Origin: Acidimicrobiia bacterium
GTDB lineage: Bacteria; Actinomycetota; Acidimicrobiia; Acidimicrobiales; AC-14
Length of the DNA: 42,080 nt
Assembly (NCBI GenBank): GCA_023265025.1
Contig: JAHFUP010000029.1
Coordinates: forward strand, 1 to 42,080
Direction: 5' to 3'
The position numbers and the translations under genes are program-made. Positions within the stretch are counted from its first letter, which is position 1. Each line of letters opens with the position of its first letter. The notes under the pieces are model-generated. The model did not search any database. It saw only the letters and a program-made list of their open reading frames with translations, and was not told where the DNA came from. This document shows positions 15,901-23,159 of the stretch, piece by piece.

Positions 15901-16186
15901 GGCCGGCATCTTCGGCAAGTTCGTTGCGCCGCACGACGAGTCCGACAGCAAAGACGCGTTGATCGACGCCATGTGCGCCCGGGGCATCCCGGTCCTGACC
16001 ATGGGCCTCTACGGGCACCCGGGGCGCGCCCTCCCGCTCGGCTGGTCGTTGACCGGCGACGTCCTCGACGACATGGAGCATGTCTTCGCGCTGGAGCCCA
16101 ACGCCTGCCGGGCGAGGGCTTTCGTCGACTACTTCAAGGCGACGAGGGCGACGCCGGTCCGCCCAGTGGCCTGCAATCCGGGGTAG
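12935..16186 (+). CDS. Polytopic membrane protein with C-terminal patatin-like phospholipase domain
   Basis: A 1083-residue protein. Residues about 15-620 hold many hydrophobic helices (for example LAGGVALAVVLYVF, VALALIAVLAVVLWVGV, LLLWGAGLTVAGAVLMVVA, LLVTWLLLVNVAGVPL). The C-terminal part is a patatin-like hydrolase with the oxyanion stretch ASGGGVRAA (about 647-655), nucleophile elbow GASGG (Ser703) and Asp895 in VDGGYHENSG. A GGGAGGG ribosome site precedes ATG 12935; the frame is open 26 codons further up, but that part is not conserved in character. The catalytic part is presumably on one membrane face and acts on lipids. It diverges from the nitrile-hydratase-like operon. Confidence 0.8.
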   Translation: MSEGKRAATGKDRRGPLGDYVLAGGVALAVVLYVFRSSIERQLGGLHGPGSPSYSYGDLHGAKARAAAEEWRTAQGVLHDFQPVKAATLIHQRSAVALALIAVLAVVLWVGVSRLAHSRLPKLLVALFALSASVVVAVDLSIAVHLDDPAAVSDPRLPWLPWLPFVCLAVLVPFAWRPFLKGARRRVATYRASPASGRLALGVSIGFFVLFNIGDIGAQIEDLLRRDLTSGHGRSEAARLAVLVGTLVVFNVVLKALGDLDEPPGADPNPGKLLLWGAGLTVAGAVLMVVADTQSALLVLGVVMGVIGGFSRVAGRAVLPKSARRTARGAAGLLLLSVPLLVLGWRFDAGAHRWLVVLAAGPVLLGAGLLYAYIARVAVDQPASGEPVGDADGTGALVVSWLFVVAGLLVISFRVLGGVLATTGSNPPVFLLAFQALLFIGGVLGLWHISASAGSTWVPALAATGAPRSGPTEDRKPRIPPMVPIGAVAPLASVIALLSLTVWPDAATSVGRAVRPIGLTVLSLASVAAIAGVIRRFTRSTDQPAIFRALGFHRTPVIGLLVTWLLLVNVAGVPLENAAATSHSVRLLAVAPHAAPAAACPRSGALDAIVKGGGEHAAMAGELCRWIDDVIRFEPSRQVLPLVLVTASGGGVRAAAWTDRVLDCMLFAGPVESCPKSSDPRADPRTLERADRWPFVFAAGGASGGSVGVATAAAAWLAPSARVESGPAVGWARTVAEPDHVAPVFGQMLAAEMGLAAVGVVPEHDRAETLIDDWASSFGQVDEGRCPAAAGIAIRDLGFLQASTACAQSTPLMLFNGTVVRSGSRFDISPLTADDAGHDRSLGLRDVLCPGEDIPFFDAAFLSSRFPLVTPSGRIGYERPPGCRPRHGSPVDVVDGGYHENSGTAQVAELWVELQPLIDLYNGRRAAAMPEIRPVLLQIENGEIGKPIPQCPPTNPPVGPGPPSVKTSPTPVVGGDRSVRFGEPLRVLWAGIFGKFVAPHDESDSKDALIDAMCARGIPVLTMGLYGHPGRALPLGWSLTGDVLDDMEHVFALEPNACRARAFVDYFKATRATPVRPVACNPG

Positions 16187-16280
16187 GTGCGCGAGCGTTG
16201 GGCATGACAGACGTCGTCCGTGAGGCCATCGAGGGCTCGCGGACACACCTCGCCGAGGCGCCGACGAGCTAAAGGACGCC

Positions 16281-16919
16281 TCAGCGCGAGTGCGTGGGTC
16301 GCCGGGCCAGGCCCAGCAGCAGGAGGCCGGCCACGACCGCCAGCGCGCCCACCGCGGCGGCGGTGAGGTCGGCGCCGGTGAGGGCCAGGGTGCCGGTCCG
16401 TGCCGCGGCCGGGGCGGCCGGCGTGGCCGACGAGCCGCCCGAACCTCCCGCCGGCGCGCCGGCGCCGGCTATCGCGGCCAGCAGGCGAGCGGTGGCTTCG
16501 GGCGTGAACGCGAAGGTGAACGTGGTCACCTTGCCGAGCTGGACGGTGAGGTCCCACCTGGCGGCCAGGGAGGAGATGCCGAGCGACCGGAACGAGTCGA
16601 GCGACACGGTGCCGGTGAACGTCACCACCTCCGGCGTGACGGCGACGGGCGTGCTGATGTCGGCGCGGAAGTTCCCCGCGGCCAGTTCCCGCTGCCACGC
16701 GGTGATCTCCGCCGTCGTCACCAGCTGACCGGTGGCGTGGACCACGATGGCCCCGGGAGCGAACAGGGCCACCGCGGCCGGCACGTCGTGGGCGTTCTCA
16801 GCCGCGATCAAGGCCTGGGCGACCGACACCGCACTCGCCGTCTGGGCCGATGCGGGCGCCCCCTGCAGGACCACGCCAAGCAAGAGCACCGCTGTTACCG
16901 TGCCGGCCAAACGCCTCAT
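16281..16919 (-). CDS. Secreted SnoaL/NTF2-like protein with LALTG cell-wall sorting signal
   Basis: A 212-residue protein with a signal peptide (RRLAGTVTAVLLLGVVL, cleavage near APASAQ at 26). An NTF2-like domain follows (VAQALIAAENAHDVPAAVALF to about 150). After a Gly/Ser/Pro/Ala linker comes a sorting signal: LALTG, a hydrophobic helix AAAVGALAVVAGLLLLGLA and the basic tail RRPTHSR. LAxTG motifs are substrates of class E sortases in actinobacteria, so the protein is probably fixed to the cell wall. The binding partner of the domain is unknown. GAGGGGCG precedes the ATG. It diverges from the cyclase gene and shares a 143-bp control region with it. Confidence 0.8.
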   Translation of the reverse strand: MRRLAGTVTAVLLLGVVLQGAPASAQTASAVSVAQALIAAENAHDVPAAVALFAPGAIVVHATGQLVTTAEITAWQRELAAGNFRADISTPVAVTPEVVTFTGTVSLDSFRSLGISSLAARWDLTVQLGKVTTFTFAFTPEATARLLAAIAGAGAPAGGSGGSSATPAAPAAARTGTLALTGADLTAAAVGALAVVAGLLLLGLARRPTHSR

Positions 16920-17007
16920 GATCGCCCCTCTCTACTCGCCGACCGCTTGCTAACACAGCGCGGGCCCACGGTCAATGAATGTCCTCCCCAACGGGCAACT
17001 GGGCTCT

Positions 17008-17040
17008 GCGCCCTTGCAGGGCGCGACGATTCTTTATCCT
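17008..17040 (+). promoter_or_regulatory. Candidate promoter and palindromic operator of the cyclase gene
   Basis: A perfect palindrome GCGCCCT-TGC-AGGGCGC (17008-17024) overlaps a possible -35 hexamer TTGCAG (17014-17019). TATCCT (17035-17040) could be the -10 box after a 15-bp spacer. The cyclase ATG is at 17063. A dimeric repressor bound to the palindrome would block this promoter. Both elements are read by eye only. Confidence 0.4.
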
Positions 17041-17062
17041 GTGGGCGAGGGGGTTGGTAGCC

Positions 17063-20000
17063 ATGACCTGTGGGGCGTGCGGAGCGCAGACCCGGGACGA
17101 CCAGACGTTCTGCACGAACTGCGGCGCCCGGCTCACGCTCGCGTGCCCGGAGTGTGGGCGCCCCGCCGAGCCCGACCAGCGCTTCTGTGGCTACTGCGGG
17201 AAGCCGCTCCGGGGGGAGGAGAGCCCCCGCCCGCAGACCCCGTCGGCACCCGTCGCCGCTGACGAGCTCCAAGGCGAGCGCAAGCAGCTCACCGTCCTCT
17301 TTGCCGACATCAAAGGCTCGATGGACATGCAGGAGGACCTTGACCCCGAGGAGTGGGCGGGCATCATGGACCGCTTCGCCCGCCTTCTGGCCGACGGCGT
17401 CCGCCGCTATGACGGGATGGTCGACAAGTTCACGGGTGACGGCATCATGGCCCTGTTCGGCGCGCCGATTGCTCTGGAGGACCACGCTCGACGGGCCTGC
17501 CTGGCCGCGCTCTACCTCGTCGAGGCCATCCCCCGTTATGCCGACGAGCTGCTCCACACCCGCGGCCTGGTCCTGCACGTTCGCCTCGGCCTGAACTCGG
17601 GCGAGGCCGTGGTCGGACGGGTTGGCGGGGACCTCCGCCTCGACGCCGTCGGCCCCACGGTGGGGTTGGCCCAACGGATGGAGGCCATGGCCGAGCCAGG
17701 ACGGGCCTATCTCACCGAGTACACCGCCCGCCTCGTCGAAAACGACTTCCGCCTCACCGACCTCGGTCCGAAAGCGGTGAAGGGGGTGAGGGAACCGCTC
17801 GGCGTCTACGTCCTCGAGGGCGCCAACACGCGGTTCCGCACGGCGCACCGTCGGCTTGACACGGGACTCGTCGGACGGCACCAGGAGCTGGCCATGCTGG
17901 AGGACGCGCTCGCCCTCGCCGGCGAGGGGCAGCCCCAGATCGTGGGCGTCGTCGGCGAGGCCGGCGTGGGCAAGAGCCGCCTGTGCGAGGAGTTCTGCGC
18001 CTCGGTGGCGCAGCGGGGCATCGAAGTGCGCGGCACCGCGGGGGTCTCCCATGGCCGTAGCGTCCCCCTGCTCCCGGTCCTCTCGCTGGTCCGCGACTAC
18101 TTCGAGGTCGCCGACACCGACACGCCGGCCGAGGTCCGGGCCAAGGTCGGCGGCAGGATCCTGGCGCTGGCGCCCAACCTGGCCGACGACCTGCCGCTGT
18201 TCTTCGACTTCATCGAGGTCTCAGACCCCGCGGCCCCGCCGCCGACGCTGGCTGCGGACGTGCGGATGCGCCGGATCTTCGAGATGCTCGGCCAGATCAC
18301 CGCCAGCCGTAGCGCGGAGGGCATGTTCCTGTTCCTCCTGGAGGACCTCCAGTGGTTCGACCCGCAGAGCGTCGGCTTCTTCGAGCGGATGGTCGAGTCG
18401 CTCCCCGGTAGCCGGACGCTCGTGCTCACCAACTCTCGCCCCGAGTTCTCCACCGATTGGATGCGCCAGCCGTTCTACCGCCAGCTGTCGCTGGCGCCGC
18501 TGGACCAGGGGGCGGTCGCCGATCTCATGGGCGCGCTGCTGGGCGGGGACCCGTCACTCGTGCCGCTGGTCGGGTTCGTGGCCGAGCGGACGGGCGGCAA
18601 CCCGTACTTCGTGGAGGAGGTAGTGCGGTCCCTGCTGGACAGCGGGACGGTGACGGGGAAGCCCGGCGCCTACCAGCTCACCTGCGCGCTCGACCAGATC
18701 CGCATCCCCCCGAGCGTGCACGCCGTAGTCGCGGCGCGGATCGACCGGCTGCCTCCGCAGCAGAAGGAGCTCCTGCAGACCGCATCCGTCATCGGCCGGA
18801 CCTTCCCCGAGGCCGTCCTGGCCCGGCTCACCGACCTGTCCGGCGCTGACCTGGCTGCTGCGCTCCGGGCGCTGTGCGACGCGAAGCTGCTCGAGGAGAT
18901 CCCCGACGCCTCCGTCCCGGAGTACCGCTTCTGGCAGGCCCTCACCCAGGAGGTGGCGTACGCCACCCTCCTGGGCCGCCGGCGCAAGCTCCTGCACGCC
19001 GAGGTCGCCGAGGCCCTCGCCGAGAACGTGCCCGACCGGCTCGACGAGACGTCCGCCGTCCTGGCGTGGCACTGGCAGCGCGCCGAGCGGCCCTTGGAGG
19101 CCGCCCGCTGGAGCATGCGCGCCGCCGGTTTCGCCCTCCGGACCGACCTGGTGGACGCCCTGCGCCGCTTCCAGGCGGTCGTCGACCACCTCGACGGCAT
19201 CGAGGAGACGCCCGAGGGCCTGGCCTTGGGCGTGCGGGCCCGGATCCGCCTGCTCCAGTTCGGCGCCCGCATCGGGATCGGGCCCGACAAGGCCCGGGTC
19301 CTCCACGCCGAGGCCCGAGAGCGGGCTGAGCGACTGGGCGACGTCGGCCTCCTCGGCATGTCGTCGATCGCCTACGGAGCCACCCTCTCCTTCGCCGGCG
19401 ACGTGGTCGGGGGCCTGGCCGGGTGCCGGGAGGGCGCCCGACTCGGTGAGCAGACGGACAACCCCGACGTCCGCGCCGCCCTCCTCATCCCCCTGTGCTT
19501 CGCCCTGAGTTATGTCGGCCCCCTTCCCGAAGCCCTCGCCGCCGCCGATCGGGTGGTCGAGGTCTGTGACGGGAACGAGGCCCGAGGGGCCGTCGTGCTC
19601 GGCCACGGCGTGCTGGCCCGGGCCTTACAGTTCCGGGCCTCCATCCTGGCCAGGATGGGCCGGCTCACCGAGGCCTCCTCGGCGCTGGAGCGCTCCATCG
19701 AGATCGCCCGCCGGCGCAACGAGTCCGAAACGCTCGTATGGGCGCTGTCGCTCTTCACCCAGCTGCCCTGGTTGGCCGGGGAGGAGGTCGACGTCAGCCC
19801 TGCTGTCGAGGCGGTGAAGATCGCCGAGGACAGCGGCAATGTGACCGCCCTGGTCCTCGCCCTGCGGGCTCTGGCCATCGCCAACCTGGCTCAGGGCCGG
19901 GCCCCCGAGGCCATCGCCGCCTGCGAGCGGGCCCTCGACCAGGGTCGCCGCACCCAGAGCGGGCTGTTCGAGGAGGCCCCGGTCCTGGCCGCGCTCGCCC

Positions 20001-20350
20001 GCGCCCGATCGGCCAACGGTGATCTGGCCGGGGCGGGAGCCGCGGCAGACGAGGCGGTTGCCGTCGCCCGCACCCAGCAGGCGCGTGTCACCGAGGCGCA
20101 GGTCCTGCTGGCGAGAGCCACGGTCCGGCGGGCGGGGGGCGCGGCCGATGCTGATGTGCGTGTCGACCTTGAGGCGGCGCTGGCGGTCATCGAGGAGACC
20201 GGGGCGCGCGTGTTCGAGCCGTTCGTCCGGGAGGCGCTGGCCCGCCTCGACGGCGATCCCGCCGCGCTGGCTGAGGCGCAGAGGCTCTTCGCATCGATCG
20301 GTGCCAGCGGGCACGCCCGCCGGCTTCAGGCGGAGCTGGCCGGCAGCTGA
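17063..20350 (+). CDS. Zinc-ribbon, class III nucleotidyl cyclase, AAA ATPase and TPR protein
   Basis: A 1095-residue multidomain protein. Two zinc ribbons come first (Cys3/6/17/20 and Cys28/31/42/45). The class III cyclase domain (about 72-250) has metal Asp82 (FADIKGS) and Asp126 (KFTGDGIM), purine-recognition Lys122 and Asp194 (LDAVG), and Arg205 in AQRME. The position usually holding the ribose-orienting Asn (VN-x-A-x-R) is Gly201. A STAND-like ATPase follows (Walker A GEAGVGKS about 325; Walker B LFLLEDLQWFD), then a helical TPR-like C-terminus. GAGGGGG precedes ATG 17063. Lys/Asp favours ATP as substrate, but the Gly makes activity uncertain. The Pycsar-effector-like gene starts 82 bases downstream in the same direction. 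Confidence 0.88.
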   Translation: MTCGACGAQTRDDQTFCTNCGARLTLACPECGRPAEPDQRFCGYCGKPLRGEESPRPQTPSAPVAADELQGERKQLTVLFADIKGSMDMQEDLDPEEWAGIMDRFARLLADGVRRYDGMVDKFTGDGIMALFGAPIALEDHARRACLAALYLVEAIPRYADELLHTRGLVLHVRLGLNSGEAVVGRVGGDLRLDAVGPTVGLAQRMEAMAEPGRAYLTEYTARLVENDFRLTDLGPKAVKGVREPLGVYVLEGANTRFRTAHRRLDTGLVGRHQELAMLEDALALAGEGQPQIVGVVGEAGVGKSRLCEEFCASVAQRGIEVRGTAGVSHGRSVPLLPVLSLVRDYFEVADTDTPAEVRAKVGGRILALAPNLADDLPLFFDFIEVSDPAAPPPTLAADVRMRRIFEMLGQITASRSAEGMFLFLLEDLQWFDPQSVGFFERMVESLPGSRTLVLTNSRPEFSTDWMRQPFYRQLSLAPLDQGAVADLMGALLGGDPSLVPLVGFVAERTGGNPYFVEEVVRSLLDSGTVTGKPGAYQLTCALDQIRIPPSVHAVVAARIDRLPPQQKELLQTASVIGRTFPEAVLARLTDLSGADLAAALRALCDAKLLEEIPDASVPEYRFWQALTQEVAYATLLGRRRKLLHAEVAEALAENVPDRLDETSAVLAWHWQRAERPLEAARWSMRAAGFALRTDLVDALRRFQAVVDHLDGIEETPEGLALGVRARIRLLQFGARIGIGPDKARVLHAEARERAERLGDVGLLGMSSIAYGATLSFAGDVVGGLAGCREGARLGEQTDNPDVRAALLIPLCFALSYVGPLPEALAAADRVVEVCDGNEARGAVVLGHGVLARALQFRASILARMGRLTEASSALERSIEIARRRNESETLVWALSLFTQLPWLAGEEVDVSPAVEAVKIAEDSGNVTALVLALRALAIANLAQGRAPEAIAACERALDQGRRTQSGLFEEAPVLAALARARSANGDLAGAGAAADEAVAVARTQQARVTEAQVLLARATVRRAGGAADADVRVDLEAALAVIEETGARVFEPFVREALARLDGDPAALAEAQRLFASIGASGHARRLQAELAGS

Positions 20351-20431
20351 GACGCCCCGAGCCCACTCCGGTTCGAAGCGTCCGCGAGGTAACCTCGGGT
20401 GCAAGTCTGGAGCGGAGGGAGCCGGCCGGGC

Positions 20432-21046
20432 GTGGAACGATTCGTTGGTACGCCGCTCGAACCAGGGAGTCAGGCGGCCCCGCACGACGTTGCCGGGCCC
20501 GCCGATGGCGGGATGGAGGGCGTCAGCCGGTTGGCCGAGAGCCTGGTCACAGAGGCCCGCCAGGAGCTGGCGCAGGCCGAGGCCAAGGCCGTGTGGCTTC
20601 TCAGTGCCGCGGTGATCGCACTGGGGGCGGTGATCTCCGGCGCCGAGAGCGGCAGCTGGTCCCCCAGCACCATGCACTCGATCCTCGCCGAGGGCGTGCT
20701 GTGGATGAGCCTGGCGGCGTCGGCCGCCGGCATCTACTGGCTGGCGATGTCGCTGCTGCCGCGCTTCCGCAACGACGGCAACCGGGAGAAGCTGGCCTAC
20801 TTCGGCCACGCCGCCGCGTTCGGGTTCGACACCTCCGACCGCACGGTCATACGGGCCAACCTCGGTGCCGCCCTCGTCCGCGCCGCCACGCAGACCGACA
20901 ACATCGACCGGCTCGCCGATCGGGTCTTCGACATCAGCACCATCGTGCTGGCCAAGTACCGCCGCATCCGCAAGGCCATTCAGGCCTTCGGTATAAGTGC
21001 CGTGCTCCTCGCGCTCTCCATGGGCATCGAAGCGCTGTTGCAGTAG
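20432..21046 (+). CDS. Pycsar-effector-like (DUF5706) membrane protein
   Basis: A 204-residue protein fitting the Pycsar effector domain. An N-terminal helix (ESLVTEARQELAQAEAKA) leads to TM1 (about 53-69), then TM2 (about 89-109) ending in the typical LLPR, then KLAYFGHAA, a helical sensor part (TDNIDRLADRVFDISTIVLAKYRRIRKA), and TM3 (about 184-203). In Pycsar a pyrimidine cyclase signals phage infection through cCMP or cUMP, and such proteins then damage the membrane. A class III cyclase gene lies directly upstream, the order seen in Pycsar. The start is GTG 20432 behind GGAGGGA; ATG 20513 is possible. A 13-bp palindrome (CGAGGT-A-ACCTCG, 20385-20397) lies in the gap. Family call is good; the link to this cyclase is inferred. 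Confidence 0.78.
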   Translation: MERFVGTPLEPGSQAAPHDVAGPADGGMEGVSRLAESLVTEARQELAQAEAKAVWLLSAAVIALGAVISGAESGSWSPSTMHSILAEGVLWMSLAASAAGIYWLAMSLLPRFRNDGNREKLAYFGHAAAFGFDTSDRTVIRANLGAALVRAATQTDNIDRLADRVFDISTIVLAKYRRIRKAIQAFGISAVLLALSMGIEALLQ

Positions 21047-21073
21047 CCGCCGGCGCAACGCAGCGCCGGCGGC
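21046..21073 (+). terminator. Hairpin after the effector gene
   Basis: A perfect 11-bp stem (GCCGCCGGCGC / GCGCCGGCGGC) with a 6-base loop begins at the last base of the effector stop codon. There is no T-run, as is usual in high-GC actinobacteria. It probably ends the cyclase-effector transcript, which would leave the next gene with its own promoter or with read-through only. Confidence 0.6.
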
Positions 21074-21154
21074 AACGGTCTCCGCGCAGGCGATCTCGTA
21101 GGCTGGCGGTGCCGCACTTGCTGCACGTGGCGCGGGGGACGGAGGGGCGACGCG

Positions 21155-21226
21155 ATGGCACAGCGTGACGTAGGAAGTCGAGGGCTGGCCGGCGTGGGCG
21201 CGCCCCACGCTGCAGCGGCCGGCTGA
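21155..21226 (+). CDS. Short leader ORF overlapping the MBL-fold hydrolase start
   Basis: A 23-codon frame opens at ATG 21155, 7 bases after the strong ribosome site GGAGGGG, and ends in TGA that overlaps the next ATG as TGATG. The following gene has no ribosome site of its own, so this leader could deliver ribosomes to it by coupling. The peptide (starting MAQRDVGSRG, ending in an Ala-rich tail) resembles nothing known. It may be only a coupling device, or a one-base shift from an extended N-terminus. Confidence 0.45.
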   Translation: MAQRDVGSRGLAGVGAPHAAAAG

Positions 21227-22059
21227 TGCGGGTCACCTTCCTCGGGGTGCGGGGCTCGTTTCCCTGCCCGTCGCCCACCAACCGGCGCTACGGGGGCAAC
21301 ACCGCGGCGGTGGCGCTGCACGTCGCCGGTGAGCCGCCGATCCTCCTCGACCTGGGGACGGGCCTGCCGCGGCTGGATGTGTCCGAGGGACGGGAGGATG
21401 GCCGCCCCTTCCGCGCTACCGCCCTGGTGACCCACCTGCACCTCGACCATGTCCAAGGTCTTCCCTTCTTCCCGCCGGTGCACGAGCGGGGCACCGAGCT
21501 CGATGTCTACGGGCCCCGCCAGGACGCCGGCTCCCTGCGTGACGCGTTCGCCCGCCTGGTTGATCCCCCGTACTTCCCGGTTCCGCTCGACGACATCCTG
21601 GGCGATCTTCGGTTCCACGAGGTGTGTGACGACGAGTTCCCGATCGGGCGGGCGACCGTGACGGTCCGGCCCGTGCCGCATCTCGGGCCGACGGTCGGCT
21701 ACCGCATCAGCTGGGACGGTGGCACGTTGGCGTACGTGAGCGACCACCAGGCGCCGCCGGGGCTCGACGAGGTCGACGAAGCCGTTCTGGAGCTGTGCGA
21801 CGGCGTCGACCTCCTGATCCACGAGGGCCAGTACACACCGCGCGAGTTCCCGGCCAAGGCCGACTGGGGTCACTCCACGATCGACTACGCGCTGCGGGTG
21901 GCGACCGAGGCCGGCGCCCGGCGCCTGTGTCTGTTCCACCACGACCCGTGGAGGTCCGACGACGACCTCGATGCCCTGGTGGTCGAGGCCCGGTCGGCGA
22001 TACGGGGCGCCACCGAGGAGGTCATGGCCGCGGCCGAGGGCATGACGCTCACCGTGTAA
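21226..22059 (+). CDS. Metallo-beta-lactamase-fold hydrolase, cyclic-phosphodiesterase-like
   Basis: A 277-residue protein with the opening RVTFLGVRGS and RYGGNTAAV seen in the COG1235-type metallo-beta-lactamase group, which includes PhnP-like cyclic phosphodiesterases. Two-metal motifs are present: THLHLDH (His70, His72, Asp74, His75), then VPHLG, YVSDHQ, LLIHEGQYT, GHST and FHHDP. The phage anti-Pycsar enzyme Apyc1 also has this fold, so removal of cyclic nucleotides made by the upstream cyclase is possible, but specificity cannot be read. ATG 21226 overlaps a short leader ORF and lacks its own ribosome site. It is separated from the effector gene by a strong hairpin. Confidence 0.82.
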   Translation: MRVTFLGVRGSFPCPSPTNRRYGGNTAAVALHVAGEPPILLDLGTGLPRLDVSEGREDGRPFRATALVTHLHLDHVQGLPFFPPVHERGTELDVYGPRQDAGSLRDAFARLVDPPYFPVPLDDILGDLRFHEVCDDEFPIGRATVTVRPVPHLGPTVGYRISWDGGTLAYVSDHQAPPGLDEVDEAVLELCDGVDLLIHEGQYTPREFPAKADWGHSTIDYALRVATEAGARRLCLFHHDPWRSDDDLDALVVEARSAIRGATEEVMAAAEGMTLTV

Positions 22060-22119
22060 CGCTTCATGCCCCGCCGATGACAGGTGCTGTACGACGTCCG
22101 AGGCGACAGGGGAGGGCAC

Positions 22120-23148
22120 ATGTCAGACGGGACCGCCGGCGGCACGGTGTACGTGCAGACGAACGAGAACACCAACCGGGTGATGGCCTTTGGGCGGGGA
22201 GCGGATGGAGCGCTGACCCAGGGCCCGTCCTTCGAGACCGGCGGGGCGGGCGACGGGCAGCCGCACCTGACGTCGCAGGGGTCGGTGGTGCTGAGCGGGG
22301 ACGGAGGCTTCCTCCTGGTCACCAACGTCGCCAGTGGCGACGTCAGCGTCTTCAGCGTCGACGCCGATGGTGGCCTGGCGCTTCTGGGGACGACGCCCGC
22401 AGGACCGGCGCCGAAGAGCGTCGCCGAGCACAACGGTCTGGTCTACGTACTGGCCACGGGCGGTCCAAGCGTGTCCGGCTTCCGGCTCGGCGAGGGTGGG
22501 TTGGAGCCGATCGCCGGCGGCGAGCAGACGCTGGCGCCCGACGCGGATCCGGCGCAGGTGGGGTTCACGCCGGACGGGTCGGCGCTGATCGTGACCGAGC
22601 GGGGCAGGGACTCGATCAGCGCCATCCCGGTGGGTGCCGACGGCACGCTCGGAACGCGCCAGACGGTCGCCTCGTCGGGCCCGACTCCCTACGGTTTCGC
22701 GATCACCGCCGGCGGGACGCTGGTGGTCACCGAGGCGTTCCGTGCCCAGAAGGGAGCGGCGGCGGCGTCGTCCTACGGCGTGTCCGGGACCGACGTCACG
22801 CCGATCACGACGTCCGCAGGCAACGGCCGCAGCGAGATCTGCTGGGCGGTCGTGACCGCCGACGGTCGCTTCGCGTTCACGACGAACTTCGCCGACGGCG
22901 CCGTCTCGAGGTACTCGATCGCCGGCGACGGCACCCTCGCCCTCGACGACGCCGCCGCGGCGATCACCGTGGACGGGCGGCCCGGGCTGCGGGATGAGGT
23001 CCTCACGTCCGACGGCCGCTACCTGTATGCCATTGACGCCGACTCGGGCACCGTCTTCGGGTGGGCGGTCGACGGTGACGGCATGTTGTCGCCGGTCGGT
23101 TCCCTCGGTGGCTTGCCGACGACCGTCGCCGGCGTCGCGGCCACCTAG
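22120..23148 (+). CDS. Lactonase-family seven-bladed beta-propeller protein
   Basis: A 342-residue protein made of repeating blade units (GTVYVQTNENTNRVMAFGRG, FLLVTNVASGDVSVFSV, ALIVTERGRDSISAIPV, FAFTTNFADGAVSRYSI, YLYAIDADSGTVFGWAV). This pattern is typical of 6-phosphogluconolactonase/YVTN-like propellers. There is no signal peptide, so a cytosolic location is likely. The substrate is unknown; members of the family often are not true lactonases. GGGGAGGG lies 5 bases upstream of ATG 22120. The DUF3237 gene follows after 11 bases, so the two are probably co-transcribed. Confidence 0.8.
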   Translation: MSDGTAGGTVYVQTNENTNRVMAFGRGADGALTQGPSFETGGAGDGQPHLTSQGSVVLSGDGGFLLVTNVASGDVSVFSVDADGGLALLGTTPAGPAPKSVAEHNGLVYVLATGGPSVSGFRLGEGGLEPIAGGEQTLAPDADPAQVGFTPDGSALIVTERGRDSISAIPVGADGTLGTRQTVASSGPTPYGFAITAGGTLVVTEAFRAQKGAAAASSYGVSGTDVTPITTSAGNGRSEICWAVVTADGRFAFTTNFADGAVSRYSIAGDGTLALDDAAAAITVDGRPGLRDEVLTSDGRYLYAIDADSGTVFGWAVDGDGMLSPVGSLGGLPTTVAGVAAT

Positions 23149-23159
23149 GCGCCCGCCCC

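Noticed and set aside
16204-16272. Small ORF of 22 codons after the membrane patatin gene
   Set aside because: It has no ribosome site and no recognisable sequence, and lies in the gap between convergent genes.
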